A stretch of DNA of 45,055 bases from an uncultured Paraprevotella sp. (lineage in GTDB: Bacteria; Bacteroidota; Bacteroidia; Bacteroidales; Bacteroidaceae): positions 1-45,055 of the forward strand of contig URDY01000023.1 of assembly GCA_900546665.1 (NCBI GenBank), given 5' to 3'. Below, piece after piece: positions 25,376-32,715 of this stretch. The notes beneath the pieces are model-generated. The model was not told where the DNA came from. It ran no database searches and saw only the letters and a program-made list of their open reading frames with translations. Position 1 is the first letter of the stretch, and each line of letters begins with the position of its first letter. The position numbers and the translations under genes were made by a program.

Positions 25376-26008
25376 CTACAGATCCTTATGAGAAGTATAT
25401 ACCAGGCAGATACGTCCGGAAGTATCACTGACCACATCAAAAGGCATGGATTTCAACGCCAGACGGGTAGAATATTTTATGTTTCTTATTTTAGTCTTGC
25501 TGCACCCCAGTTTTTCACATAGTCCGGATTGAAACAACTCATTGAACTTTTCCAATGACAAAGCATGATCTTCCTTACGTAACAAGGCATCCAGAAACAC
25601 GGCAACGCGAGGAGGGATCTTGACCACATCGCCTTCATAAGACACATATCCATCGGACATATTGACCAATAAAGAAGAGAAAACGGAAGGCGACGGCTCT
25701 CGGGCAGATGCACCGGAGCCTTCTTCATCCGTTAATTTTAAAAGTTCCAAACGGCCAACCAGAGAACGCCAGAAAATAACAGCGGTCAGCACCAACAGGC
25801 CGATCATGGAAACACAAAAAGCATACAGCAGCTTAAGATGAAGCCCGTCCACCCGGCAATCTTCCGTAAGCGTCAGGTTATGACGCAACGGATAATCATG
25901 CCATTCTTTCAGCATAAGGAAAAAAAATATAAATTCACACAGCCACAACACGCCCCATAAAGCCGGGGCCTGCATCAGTTTTAAAACCGGTTTGCTTAAT
26001 CTTATCAT
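25376..26008 (-). CDS. Membrane-anchored winged-helix regulator (OmpR/PhoB-type DNA-binding domain)
   Basis: 210 residues. Two transmembrane helices (about 14-34 and 60-80) flank a short polar loop of about 25 residues, probably periplasmic. After a linker, residues 120-205 follow the Trans_reg_C pattern: GYVSYEGDVVKIPPRVAVFLDALL, LSLEKFNELF, the likely recognition helix CSKTKIRNIKYSTRLALKSM, and the wing FDVVSDTSGRICLV. I know no name for it; one-component membrane regulators such as ToxR and CadC use the same winged helix, placed at the N-terminus. It lies immediately upstream of the GTAGA array of cassette A and 18 bp behind the transglutaminase gene. I infer that it senses an envelope signal and controls NVEALA cassettes. 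Confidence 0.72.
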   Translation of the reverse strand: MIRLSKPVLKLMQAPALWGVLWLCEFIFFFLMLKEWHDYPLRHNLTLTEDCRVDGLHLKLLYAFCVSMIGLLVLTAVIFWRSLVGRLELLKLTDEEGSGASAREPSPSVFSSLLVNMSDGYVSYEGDVVKIPPRVAVFLDALLRKEDHALSLEKFNELFQSGLCEKLGCSKTKIRNIKYSTRLALKSMPFDVVSDTSGRICLVYTSHKDL

Positions 26009-26026
26009 AATTTGACGAATTGATTA

Positions 26027-28015
26027 TTACCAGAATTTTTGTTTACCATTCTCATATTCGAATATACGTTCGTCCACACCGCGCGAACGGTTTCTGAGCA
26101 GCAAGAGAGCATCAAGTGGTATGTCGCGGTAGAGAAGCGAATCCGACTGCGCCACCTTCACCCCGGCTGACTTCCACTCACCACCGTCACACACGAACAG
26201 TTCGTATGTGTCGCCAGGACGGACAAAGTTATCGCGGTGACGTGGAGTGTAAACCACACTGCCCACGGCTTTCTTCACACCTAAATCCAATCCTACCCAA
26301 CCGTCGTAGAGTGTAGGATAACCATACGAAGTCGTCAGATCGCCGTCCATAGCCTTGAAATAAGACCATTCGCCGTATGCTCCACGCTCAGGACCGATTA
26401 TGCGGCCCTGCAAGGCAGAACCGTCGGGAGCACGGAACGACACTTCCGCCACATTGCAGTAACCCTTGTATGGGCCAAAATAGCGGACGTAACGGTAACG
26501 CTTCGTCGTGTCAGTACGAACCACCGTGCAGAGACGGGACGGAGTCTCGTCGATGAGATAAAGCGTATCACGGTGGAGAAAGTCGGGCGTGTCGCTGCCT
26601 TCAAACACACCACCGACCATGCGTCCGAGGTAAAATTCGCCGATCATGCCGAACTTGCTCAACAACACGACATCCCCTTTACGGTTTCCAGGAGAATGAA
26701 AAGTCAAAGCCCCGGTTTCCTTATCCATTACAAAAGGATGGGACACAGTATGCATGCTCTCTGAGGTTTCATCATAAACGGCCAGACAATATACCGTACC
26801 TCCATGACAGTCAGGAAAACAGGCCTCGCGGCCGTCATAGGCTATACAAGCCACCGGTTTCCACTCCAGGCGAGTTGACATGCAAAGGTAAAGAGGATTT
26901 CCCTTTTCCACGGGAACTGTCAGCCTGCTGTCCGGAACGCGTACAGCAAAGGTTTTCTTCCCGGCATACACTTTGGTGACATCCTCAAAACAGGGATAAC
27001 CGAACCGGGGATGGCGGCTTCCAGGAGTCCCGGGAATACTCTCGGCCAAAGAGCGGTTCAGACTGAAACGCTGGCGGAATACCTTGCCATACACGTCACC
27101 GTAGTCTTCGGGTTTACCGAGACGCTGGCGCCAATAAAACAGCGAGAACCACCACGTCTTCCCATGAGGATCCACAAAGAAGTTCCAATAATGGGCCACG
27201 TTGTTGTCGCCACGCAAAGGCAGTTCCTCCACGCCGCAGGGAATACCCAAGGCACGGAACACGTAAACAGCCATGTGACAGAGGTCCAAACAACTGCCGG
27301 ACTTCCATTCAACGATTTGCGGCCCGATATGCACCTCACTGCCCATCTGCCCCGTAAAACGGTAAGGCGATTTGAAAAGACTGTCAAGCAGGATATCAGC
27401 CGCATAGGCCGGGTCTTCTATCCTCGGATCATCAAGATGCCGTTCAATGGCTGGCATGAACTCATAATAGAGTTTCTCACGCCAAGGCTCCAGCTTTTCG
27501 TTGCCTACACGGTAAGGCAATATGTACTCACAAAACTGGGCGAACGAAATATTCTTTCCCCACGGCTGTTCACGCCATACCTTGAATGCCCATTCTATAT
27601 TACGCACCAGATAGCCGGGATCAATATAGGTATCTTTCTTCCAGCTGACTTTACGTACACCAGACGTGCCATACAGGCTGAAAGCGGAATCCATCGCCTG
27701 CTGGTAACTGTAGCGACCGGTAGCAAACAGTCCGTAGGCCGTATACAACCCGCGCATGTCGGCACTGTCCACCCCTGTATGATAACCCAAATTGTCTATC
27801 AGGAAAAGGGCTGCCGCGTGCTTCAGGCTGTCTCCTTCATACATTTTCAGCACAGCTTCCAGACCGGGATTGGCTTCCAATATGGTCGACCGGACCTTTT
27901 CCACATCATAGTTATCAGCCTTTTTCGGCAAGCTTAACAACAGACCTGCTGACGTGCATGCCACCACACTCATTCCCAAATACCATATCTTATGGTTTCT
28001 CTTTTCTCTTTTCAT
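26027..28015 (-). CDS. Transglutaminase-fold protein with C-terminal discoidin-like domain
   Basis: 662 residues with an N-terminal signal anchor (about 11-30). Residues about 215-290 hold a transglutaminase/cysteine-protease core: C242 in EWKSGSCLDLCH, H275 in AHYWNFF, and D282 in VDPHGKTW complete a Cys-His-Asp triad. A middle beta region follows. The C-terminal 120 residues (YVRYFGPYKGYCNVAEVSF, then VGLDLGVKKAVGSVVYTPR) resemble an F5/8-type discoidin domain that may bind glycans. Such proteins act in the periplasm or on the surface, cleaving or cross-linking peptides or deamidating them. It is preceded by the ECF-like motif at 28044-28070 and followed by the winged-helix regulator gene in the same unit. 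Confidence 0.82.
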   Translation of the reverse strand: MKREKRNHKIWYLGMSVVACTSAGLLLSLPKKADNYDVEKVRSTILEANPGLEAVLKMYEGDSLKHAAALFLIDNLGYHTGVDSADMRGLYTAYGLFATGRYSYQQAMDSAFSLYGTSGVRKVSWKKDTYIDPGYLVRNIEWAFKVWREQPWGKNISFAQFCEYILPYRVGNEKLEPWREKLYYEFMPAIERHLDDPRIEDPAYAADILLDSLFKSPYRFTGQMGSEVHIGPQIVEWKSGSCLDLCHMAVYVFRALGIPCGVEELPLRGDNNVAHYWNFFVDPHGKTWWFSLFYWRQRLGKPEDYGDVYGKVFRQRFSLNRSLAESIPGTPGSRHPRFGYPCFEDVTKVYAGKKTFAVRVPDSRLTVPVEKGNPLYLCMSTRLEWKPVACIAYDGREACFPDCHGGTVYCLAVYDETSESMHTVSHPFVMDKETGALTFHSPGNRKGDVVLLSKFGMIGEFYLGRMVGGVFEGSDTPDFLHRDTLYLIDETPSRLCTVVRTDTTKRYRYVRYFGPYKGYCNVAEVSFRAPDGSALQGRIIGPERGAYGEWSYFKAMDGDLTTSYGYPTLYDGWVGLDLGVKKAVGSVVYTPRHRDNFVRPGDTYELFVCDGGEWKSAGVKVAQSDSLLYRDIPLDALLLLRNRSRGVDERIFEYENGKQKFW

Positions 28016-28043
28016 ACATTTATTTTTATGGATTTTATGATAT

Positions 28044-28070
28044 ATACGAATGAAAAGCAGATTTCACGCA
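28044..28070 (-). promoter_or_regulatory. ECF-sigma-like promoter motif upstream of the transglutaminase gene
   Basis: On the minus strand TGCGTGAAAT is followed, after a conserved interval, by TTCGTATA. The same pair with the same 20-bp offset (TACGAA to C-C-GCA on the plus strand) lies upstream of the lipoprotein genes at 37335 and 44228. The CGTATA box resembles ECF -10 elements. Function is inferred from conservation alone. Confidence 0.55.
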
Positions 28071-28160
28071 AAAAAAACACCAATCTTAACACATATTAAC
28101 AATCAAACAACTATAGAACGGCACTGCAATATCTCTTTAATAATAGTTTGTTAAAAATGA

Positions 28161-28182
28161 GCCAAACCCAATCGGGTTTGGC
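28161..28182 (-). terminator. Terminator after the truncated MauE copy
   Basis: A perfect 9-bp stem GCCAAACCC / GGGTTTGGC with an AATC loop, followed on the minus strand by TCATTTTTAAC. It closes the cassette B unit before the transglutaminase unit begins. Confidence 0.75.
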
Positions 28183-28260
28183 CGTAAATAAAATGTGTTC
28201 TTTGAAAAGTCTGTCAATAAAAAGTGTATCTTCTTCAGTCCCAGACACGTAAAAAATCGT

Positions 28261-28539
28261 TCAGGCATGTAAGGCAGACATCACCGCCACCACACACCAG
28301 GACACGGCCTTGCGGAACATGCCTGTGAGCAGGAGCAGCCCGAGGCACAACTCCCCGGCACAGAGACACACGGACCATGCCAAGGGATAGTCGGCCACAA
28401 AGCCGTTCCAGCCCCATACGCGGAAATATTCCGACAGTTTCAACGACGTGCCGTAAGGATCCACGCCTTTCAGCCAACCGGAGGCCACGAAGCACGTGCC
28501 CAACAGCAGGGAAGGGATATGACGGAGGATGGGTTTCAT
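28261..28539 (-). pseudogene. Truncated MauE/DoxX-like gene (copy 2)
   Basis: The first 90 codons are almost identical to the MauE-like protein at 21733-22788 (same MKPILRHIPSLLL start through FRKAV-W). The frame then ends in SALHA-stop, before the conserved DCGCFGE motif and the C-terminal domain. It lies one base behind the second thioredoxin-like gene, as in copy 1. The redox cysteines are missing, so the product is very likely non-functional. It documents a duplication followed by truncation, with no signal peptidase gene behind it. Confidence 0.85.
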
Positions 28540-28540
28540 A

Positions 28541-29107
28541 TTATTCTCGTTTGCCTAATTTTTCTTCCACGATCTGCCAAAACAGTTTTTTTATTTTTTC
28601 ACTTCTTGATGGATTTCCGACCAACACAACGTGATTGTCTTTGTCCAACAGGAAAGTATGGTATACAGATTCTCTCGGGATATGGGGATTCTCACGAATA
28701 AAGATGCCTGCCGTATCCACATGCACAGGAAGCAACGGAGACATCGTTCTCATGGTGAAATAGAACTCGTCCAAATCTTTTTGCAACGGCATGAAGATAA
28801 AACAGAGCGACACACTTTTTCCATAGGATTCCAAATCATGAATCAGCCCGTCCCACAAGTACATTGTTTTCAACCCACAAGAAGAACATGCCGCCGTATC
28901 GGAGTAGACCACTAACTTAAAGTCCGTGTCATATCTTTCCTCACTGACTACCGTGTCTTTGCCATTCCACATACACCGCATCTTGTCCAAGGATAGCGAA
29001 ACCGGACGGGACTGCAACTGCACGATGCCATCCTTAAAGTCTTTCTTCCCAGTACACGATACAAAGCAAAGAACGGTCAGCAAAAATAAAATACATGCAT
29101 ACCTCAT
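28541..29107 (-). CDS. Thioredoxin-like lipoprotein with CxxC (copy 2)
   Basis: 188 residues, paralogue of 22790-23362. Lipobox FVSC (C18). The strand LVVYSDTAACSSC gives the redox pair C74/C77. The middle part has diverged from copy 1, but HTFLLD, VLLVGNP and the final FWQIVEEKLGKRE are shared. It lies 3 bp behind a propeller gene and one base ahead of the truncated MauE copy. It would have to work alone or borrow the intact MauE partner of cassette A. Confidence 0.75.
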   Translation of the reverse strand: MRYACILFLLTVLCFVSCTGKKDFKDGIVQLQSRPVSLSLDKMRCMWNGKDTVVSEERYDTDFKLVVYSDTAACSSCGLKTMYLWDGLIHDLESYGKSVSLCFIFMPLQKDLDEFYFTMRTMSPLLPVHVDTAGIFIRENPHIPRESVYHTFLLDKDNHVVLVGNPSRSEKIKKLFWQIVEEKLGKRE

Positions 29108-29110
29108 ATA

Positions 29111-30217
29111 TCACTTCAATTTATGGAAAAACACCACATGATTACTTTCTTCGGTCAGTCCTTTGTCTCGGAACAGAGAAAGGTCATACATTTCTTCTAT
29201 ATTCAATATGTCCAATGCCGGACAAATCGAATAAAAAGCCCCGTCATAAACGCCATAAGGAGCAGATATATAAGGATATTTAGCAGAAAAATTCTCATAA
29301 ATCCTCATCAACCGATCCTTTCCGTCTGATTCGGCCTTATACACGTAAGTACCAATGCCATGCCCTTCCTCAAACAGAGCAAAAGTCAGGTACACAGAAC
29401 CATTATATTCTTCATAACATCCCAAATACCGTACTACATTTTTATTGGATGTCCGGTCAGACAAATCTACCAAAGACGCTCCTTGCTCGATTTGTTCCTT
29501 AGTATTGAACTCAAACTGACAGTAAGGTTCAAATTCGGTTCTGCTTAGCCTGTAAACGGTATAGTCAAAAGGACGAAGTACATAATATCCACCATTAAAA
29601 GTACCACTAAATGGTGTAAAGTTTTTAAAGGTTATCCCCTCATTATTCTCAAATGGGGAAAACATATCCATATATTCCGACTTGACATAATTGAACACCA
29701 CAAAATCATACTGTTTCCCATTGGATTTTTCTGAAGAAAGAAACATCAATCCATCATCTATAACCTCAAAATGCTGATACCAGTCATCTAAATCTATCTT
29801 ATCTACAAAATCAGCGTTCCAATCATACACCAAAATACGTTTTTGTGCCCGTGACAATACGTACACGAAAGAATCTTTGACACAAAAATCCTCCACAGAC
29901 AAATATTCTCCGGCACCGCGTCCCTGCTTATCTATCTTTGTAATGAACTTGCCGTCATGCTGAAACAAAAGAATTCTTCCTTTATCCTGCACGGCTATCA
30001 CTGACGAATCAACTTTCATTTTTTCAACATTGCCTAATAAAGCATTTTCGTTAGTCTCCAACATGACATAATCATAATTAGAAAAGAAATGCTCTATACT
30101 GTCTCTTTGCTGTACATCTACTGAAAAAGTCGGCACTGTACTTGAATGTTCGCTGCAAGCAAACAAAAAGAATAAAACGCAAATGAATCCTATTTTTACA
30201 AAACTAAAAGTTCTCAT
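29111..30217 (-). CDS. 6-bladed beta-propeller lipoprotein (cassette B)
   Basis: 368 residues with lipobox LFAC (C21). The mature start has the family hallmark DYVMLETNENALLGNVEKMK. Propeller strands follow, e.g. KGRILLFQHDGKFITKIDKQGRGAGEYLSVEDF and SFVYVLSRAQKRILVYD. The G-x-G-x-GEY turn recurs in most propellers of this window. It lies 77 bp behind the cassette B NVEALA gene, with a strong hairpin in that gap. A partner role for the peptide is likely from context; no catalytic motif is seen. Confidence 0.82.
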   Translation of the reverse strand: MRTFSFVKIGFICVLFFLFACSEHSSTVPTFSVDVQQRDSIEHFFSNYDYVMLETNENALLGNVEKMKVDSSVIAVQDKGRILLFQHDGKFITKIDKQGRGAGEYLSVEDFCVKDSFVYVLSRAQKRILVYDWNADFVDKIDLDDWYQHFEVIDDGLMFLSSEKSNGKQYDFVVFNYVKSEYMDMFSPFENNEGITFKNFTPFSGTFNGGYYVLRPFDYTVYRLSRTEFEPYCQFEFNTKEQIEQGASLVDLSDRTSNKNVVRYLGCYEEYNGSVYLTFALFEEGHGIGTYVYKAESDGKDRLMRIYENFSAKYPYISAPYGVYDGAFYSICPALDILNIEEMYDLSLFRDKGLTEESNHVVFFHKLK

Positions 30218-30233
30218 AATATATCCTTTTTAG

Positions 30234-30267
30234 GGATTGGCATTAAACAAAGTATCAATGCCAATCC
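30234..30267. promoter_or_regulatory. Hairpin between NVEALA-B and its propeller gene
   Basis: A perfect 11-bp stem GGATTGGCATT / AATGCCAATCC with a 12-nt loop, followed on the minus strand by CTAAAAAGG. It probably trims or stabilises the peptide mRNA and reduces read-through to the propeller gene. Confidence 0.55.
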
Positions 30268-30294
30268 ATTCAACATTTGGACAATGACATTGAT

Positions 30295-30654
30295 TTATAT
30301 TTTCTCATATATATCAATACATTCCACCATGGTACAACACGTGCTTCCTTCTCCTCCTTTTGAACAAATGACTTCGCCATCAAATTCTACATAACCGTTT
30401 GCTCCCGCTTCCAGAATCGTACCACCTAACAATTTCACCTTCCCTTTTGCACCAACATATACACGACATGTACGGGTACTACGATTACAATCACACCCCA
30501 TAAACTCCTGTATAGCCAACGCCTCCGCATTCGCCAACAACAAGTCACTTTCACTCACTCCATTGTATGCATCATAAGTGCGATACCCGGCGTAGGCCGA
30601 CATGCCCAACACCACTGCGCCCAACAAGGGCATAAAGATTTTTTTCTTCATCAT
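30295..30654 (-). CDS. NVEALA-family small precursor protein (cassette B)
   Basis: About 118 residues from the ATG-ATG pair at 30654/30651. The open frame continues upstream into the repeat leader to 30819, but the conserved protein begins here, aligned with the other copies. Constant part: MKKKIFMPLLGAVVLGMSAYAGYRTYDAYNG and SESDLLLANAEALA. Variable part: about 70 residues with seven cysteines, including CDC near its start and TCC near its end, and a Gly/Lys-rich middle. It is the longest tail of the four. Promoter and operator array copy B lie directly upstream. Confidence 0.86.
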   Translation of the reverse strand: MMKKKIFMPLLGAVVLGMSAYAGYRTYDAYNGVSESDLLLANAEALAIQEFMGCDCNRSTRTCRVYVGAKGKVKLLGGTILEAGANGYVEFDGEVICSKGGEGSTCCTMVECIDIYEKI

Positions 30655-30733
30655 ATAATTTAATTTTTTAATGATACCCTTTACAGGTCTTACGGCTATA
30701 CGCTTCGGGCCGCCACCTGTGTGGGATTCGGCA

Positions 30734-30879
30734 CAAAGGAAATACAGAATTTTCATAAGCCAACATCTACAAGCATCTTTTTTCGTCTGCAATTTTGAAG
30801 ACATCCGTCTACACAACATTTCATTCTTATTATCAATAGATTAAGACTATCGTCTACATTACATCTACGAAGCATCTAC
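30734..30879 (-). promoter_or_regulatory. NVEALA promoter and GTAGA operator array, copy B
   Basis: Same design as copy A: TTCCTTTG (30741-30734), 19-bp spacer, GTTG (30764-30761). Plus-strand TCTAC-type cores begin at 30766, 30776, 30786, 30808, 30853, 30864 and 30875. The 10-10-22-45-11-11 spacing is identical to copy A. The eighth repeat is missing because homology to the other leaders ends near 30881. Confidence 0.75.
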
Positions 30880-30906
30880 ATAATCATTCGCGCTATCAAC
30901 TTCATA

Positions 30907-31935
30907 CTATTGCAATATGTCCGGTAACCTATACTCCGAAGCTACAAAATGGCTATCGTCTTCATTAATGGAAACGATCCGATGATTTTTCGTATCAATA
31001 GCAAAACATACGCTTGCATCTATCCTCAAACGGCAAACTGGGTTACCCTCCCAATCAAAAACCAGAATCAGACTTTTACCTGCATCCTGTTCTTCTTTAT
31101 CACCAATATACAAAGCATAAATATGGCGAGAGGTAGAAGTGACATCAGCAAAAAACATACGAGGGTCGTACTTGTTGATTTCTGAAGGTTTCATTACAGA
31201 TTCATAAAAAACAGATTGTACCAAACGGCCGTCCGAAGCACGGATATCGATCTCCGGCAGATTGAAATATGCCATGGCTACGCGGGAATTCCCGGCTGAA
31301 TAAGAAGCCGTGCTTTGCGCCACGTTGAAAACATCCTCCTCAGTTCCCGAAAACTCATATACCGCGTCCTGTTCCTCCGCTTTGTCTTGCGACAAATCTG
31401 CCACAAAGAAATTGCAACTATACATATTGTTCACTCCCAAACAACTGTCTTTCCCGTGAAGAAAAAGAAAAGACGGCTCTATGTTCCATGACACAGGAAC
31501 CTCAAATACACATTTGTTCTCTTCAGACTCATCCAATGCAACCTTATATAATTTACGCTTTGGACGTTCTAATATGTACACATATTCTTTTCCACTTTCC
31601 TCCACATACTGGCCACAATAGAGCGGGGCCATGAATTCTCCATTACCATGCCCCTTGGCAGAGATTTCGGATATAAAAGAGAAATCGTTGTCCAACACGA
31701 AAAAGAAATGGTCTGCCTTTCTCATCCCAATAAATTTATCCCCTGCCATAGAAATGGCATAAGTACCGGGATAACGATTAAGGGAATCTATTCCTGTCGC
31801 TTGTAAATCATATTCCGACGGGAATTCTTCCACAAACCTCACATTCTCCCGACCCTTACAACACACCAATAATAAAACAACAAAAGAAAATACCACACAT
31901 ACACATCTGTTTCTTTTAAACTTATCGTTCAACAT
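30907..31935 (-). CDS. BF3164/TolB-like propeller lipoprotein (cassette C)
   Basis: 342 residues with a leader ending LLLVCC-KGREN, giving a lipid-anchored N-terminus. The sequence follows the BF3164-type TolB-like pattern: HFFFVLDNDFSFISEISAKGHGNGEFMAP, RPKRKLYKVAL, and a late LILVFDWEGNPVCRLRID strand. This is a different branch from the cassette A and B propellers. It lies 85 bp behind the frameshifted NVEALA-C gene with a hairpin between them. No catalytic residues are visible. Confidence 0.8.
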   Translation of the reverse strand: MLNDKFKRNRCVCVVFSFVVLLLVCCKGRENVRFVEEFPSEYDLQATGIDSLNRYPGTYAISMAGDKFIGMRKADHFFFVLDNDFSFISEISAKGHGNGEFMAPLYCGQYVEESGKEYVYILERPKRKLYKVALDESEENKCVFEVPVSWNIEPSFLFLHGKDSCLGVNNMYSCNFFVADLSQDKAEEQDAVYEFSGTEEDVFNVAQSTASYSAGNSRVAMAYFNLPEIDIRASDGRLVQSVFYESVMKPSEINKYDPRMFFADVTSTSRHIYALYIGDKEEQDAGKSLILVFDWEGNPVCRLRIDASVCFAIDTKNHRIVSINEDDSHFVASEYRLPDILQ

Positions 31936-31964
31936 TTTTGTCTTATTTTTTTAATCAGGTAACA

Positions 31965-31996
31965 GAAGAAGTAGGTTTTTATCAAACCTACTCTTC
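31965..31996. promoter_or_regulatory. Hairpin between NVEALA-C and its propeller gene
   Basis: AGTAGGTTT / AAACCTACT pair perfectly around a 5-nt loop and are extended by GAAG / CTTC. It occupies the same position as the cassette B hairpin, although the sequences are unrelated. Confidence 0.5.
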
Positions 31997-32020
31997 CATG
32001 AATTAATTTATTAAACACTT

Positions 32021-32303
32021 TTAATCAGGAAAACATTTGGATATACTTCCTTTTCCTTGCTCATCATATATCTTATCGCAGGAACCACAATCATAATAAG
32101 TATATCCTATTCTTACTTTGGATTCCCAATAACAAACACGATGTTTAGGACTTTCATCATCTGCCAACGCCTCCGCATTCGCCAACAACAAGTCACTTTC
32201 ACTCACTCCATTGTACGCATCATAAGTGCGATACCCGGCGTAGGCCGACATACCCAACACCACTGCGCCCAACAAGGGCATAAAGATTTTTTTTCTTCAT
32301 CAT
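32021..32303 (-). pseudogene. NVEALA-family precursor (cassette C), frameshifted at an A8 tract
   Basis: From the ATG pair at 32303/32300 the frame reads MMKKKNLYALVG and leaves the family sequence. From an internal ATG (32281) the expected MPLLGAVVLGMSAYAGYRTYDAYNG and LLLANAEALA continue, with a 40-residue tail of four cysteines. The cause is a run of eight A on the coding strand (32294-32287), where cassette B has seven. The rest of the gene and its promoter look intact. So this is a recent loss, a slippage-controlled gene, or a sequencing error in a homopolymer. Confidence 0.8.
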
Positions 32304-32382
32304 ATAATTTAATTTTTTAATGATACCCTTTACAGGTCTTGCGGCTATACGCTTCGGGCCGCCACCTGTGTGGGATTCGGTA

Positions 32383-32539
32383 CAAAGGAAATACAGAATT
32401 TTCATAAGCCAACGTCTACAAGCGTCTTTTTTCGTCTGCAATTTTGAAGACATCCGTCTACACAGCGTTTCATTCTTATTATCAATAGATTAAGACTATC
32501 GTCTACATTGCATCTAAGAAGCATCTACAGAACGTCTAC
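32383..32539 (-). promoter_or_regulatory. NVEALA promoter and GTAGA operator array, copy C
   Basis: TTCCTTTG (32390-32383) and GTTG (32413-32410) are 19 bp apart. Plus-strand cores begin at 32415, 32425, 32435, 32457, 32502, 32513, 32524 and 32535, with exactly the spacing of copy A. Here the distal cluster is the clearest: three of its four copies are TCTAC and one is TCTAA. Confidence 0.78.
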
Positions 32540-32715
32540 ACGATTTTCATGCCGAATCTTATGTTTTATTCTTTCATTCCAAGCCACAACGGATCTTGAA
32601 AAGCGAGGAACAAAGACCAGAAAAGGTATGAAACAGTCATGAAATATTGCTTCTGACCGGATAGCGGTACTCCTGACCACACACGCTAATACTCCGACTG
32701 ATTCAACGGCATGCC

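Noticed and set aside
30655..30819. Upstream extension of the NVEALA-B frame (55 extra residues)
   Set aside because: It runs through the promoter and 5' leader shared with copies A and C, where the frame is not conserved. The family start is the ATG pair at 30654/30651.
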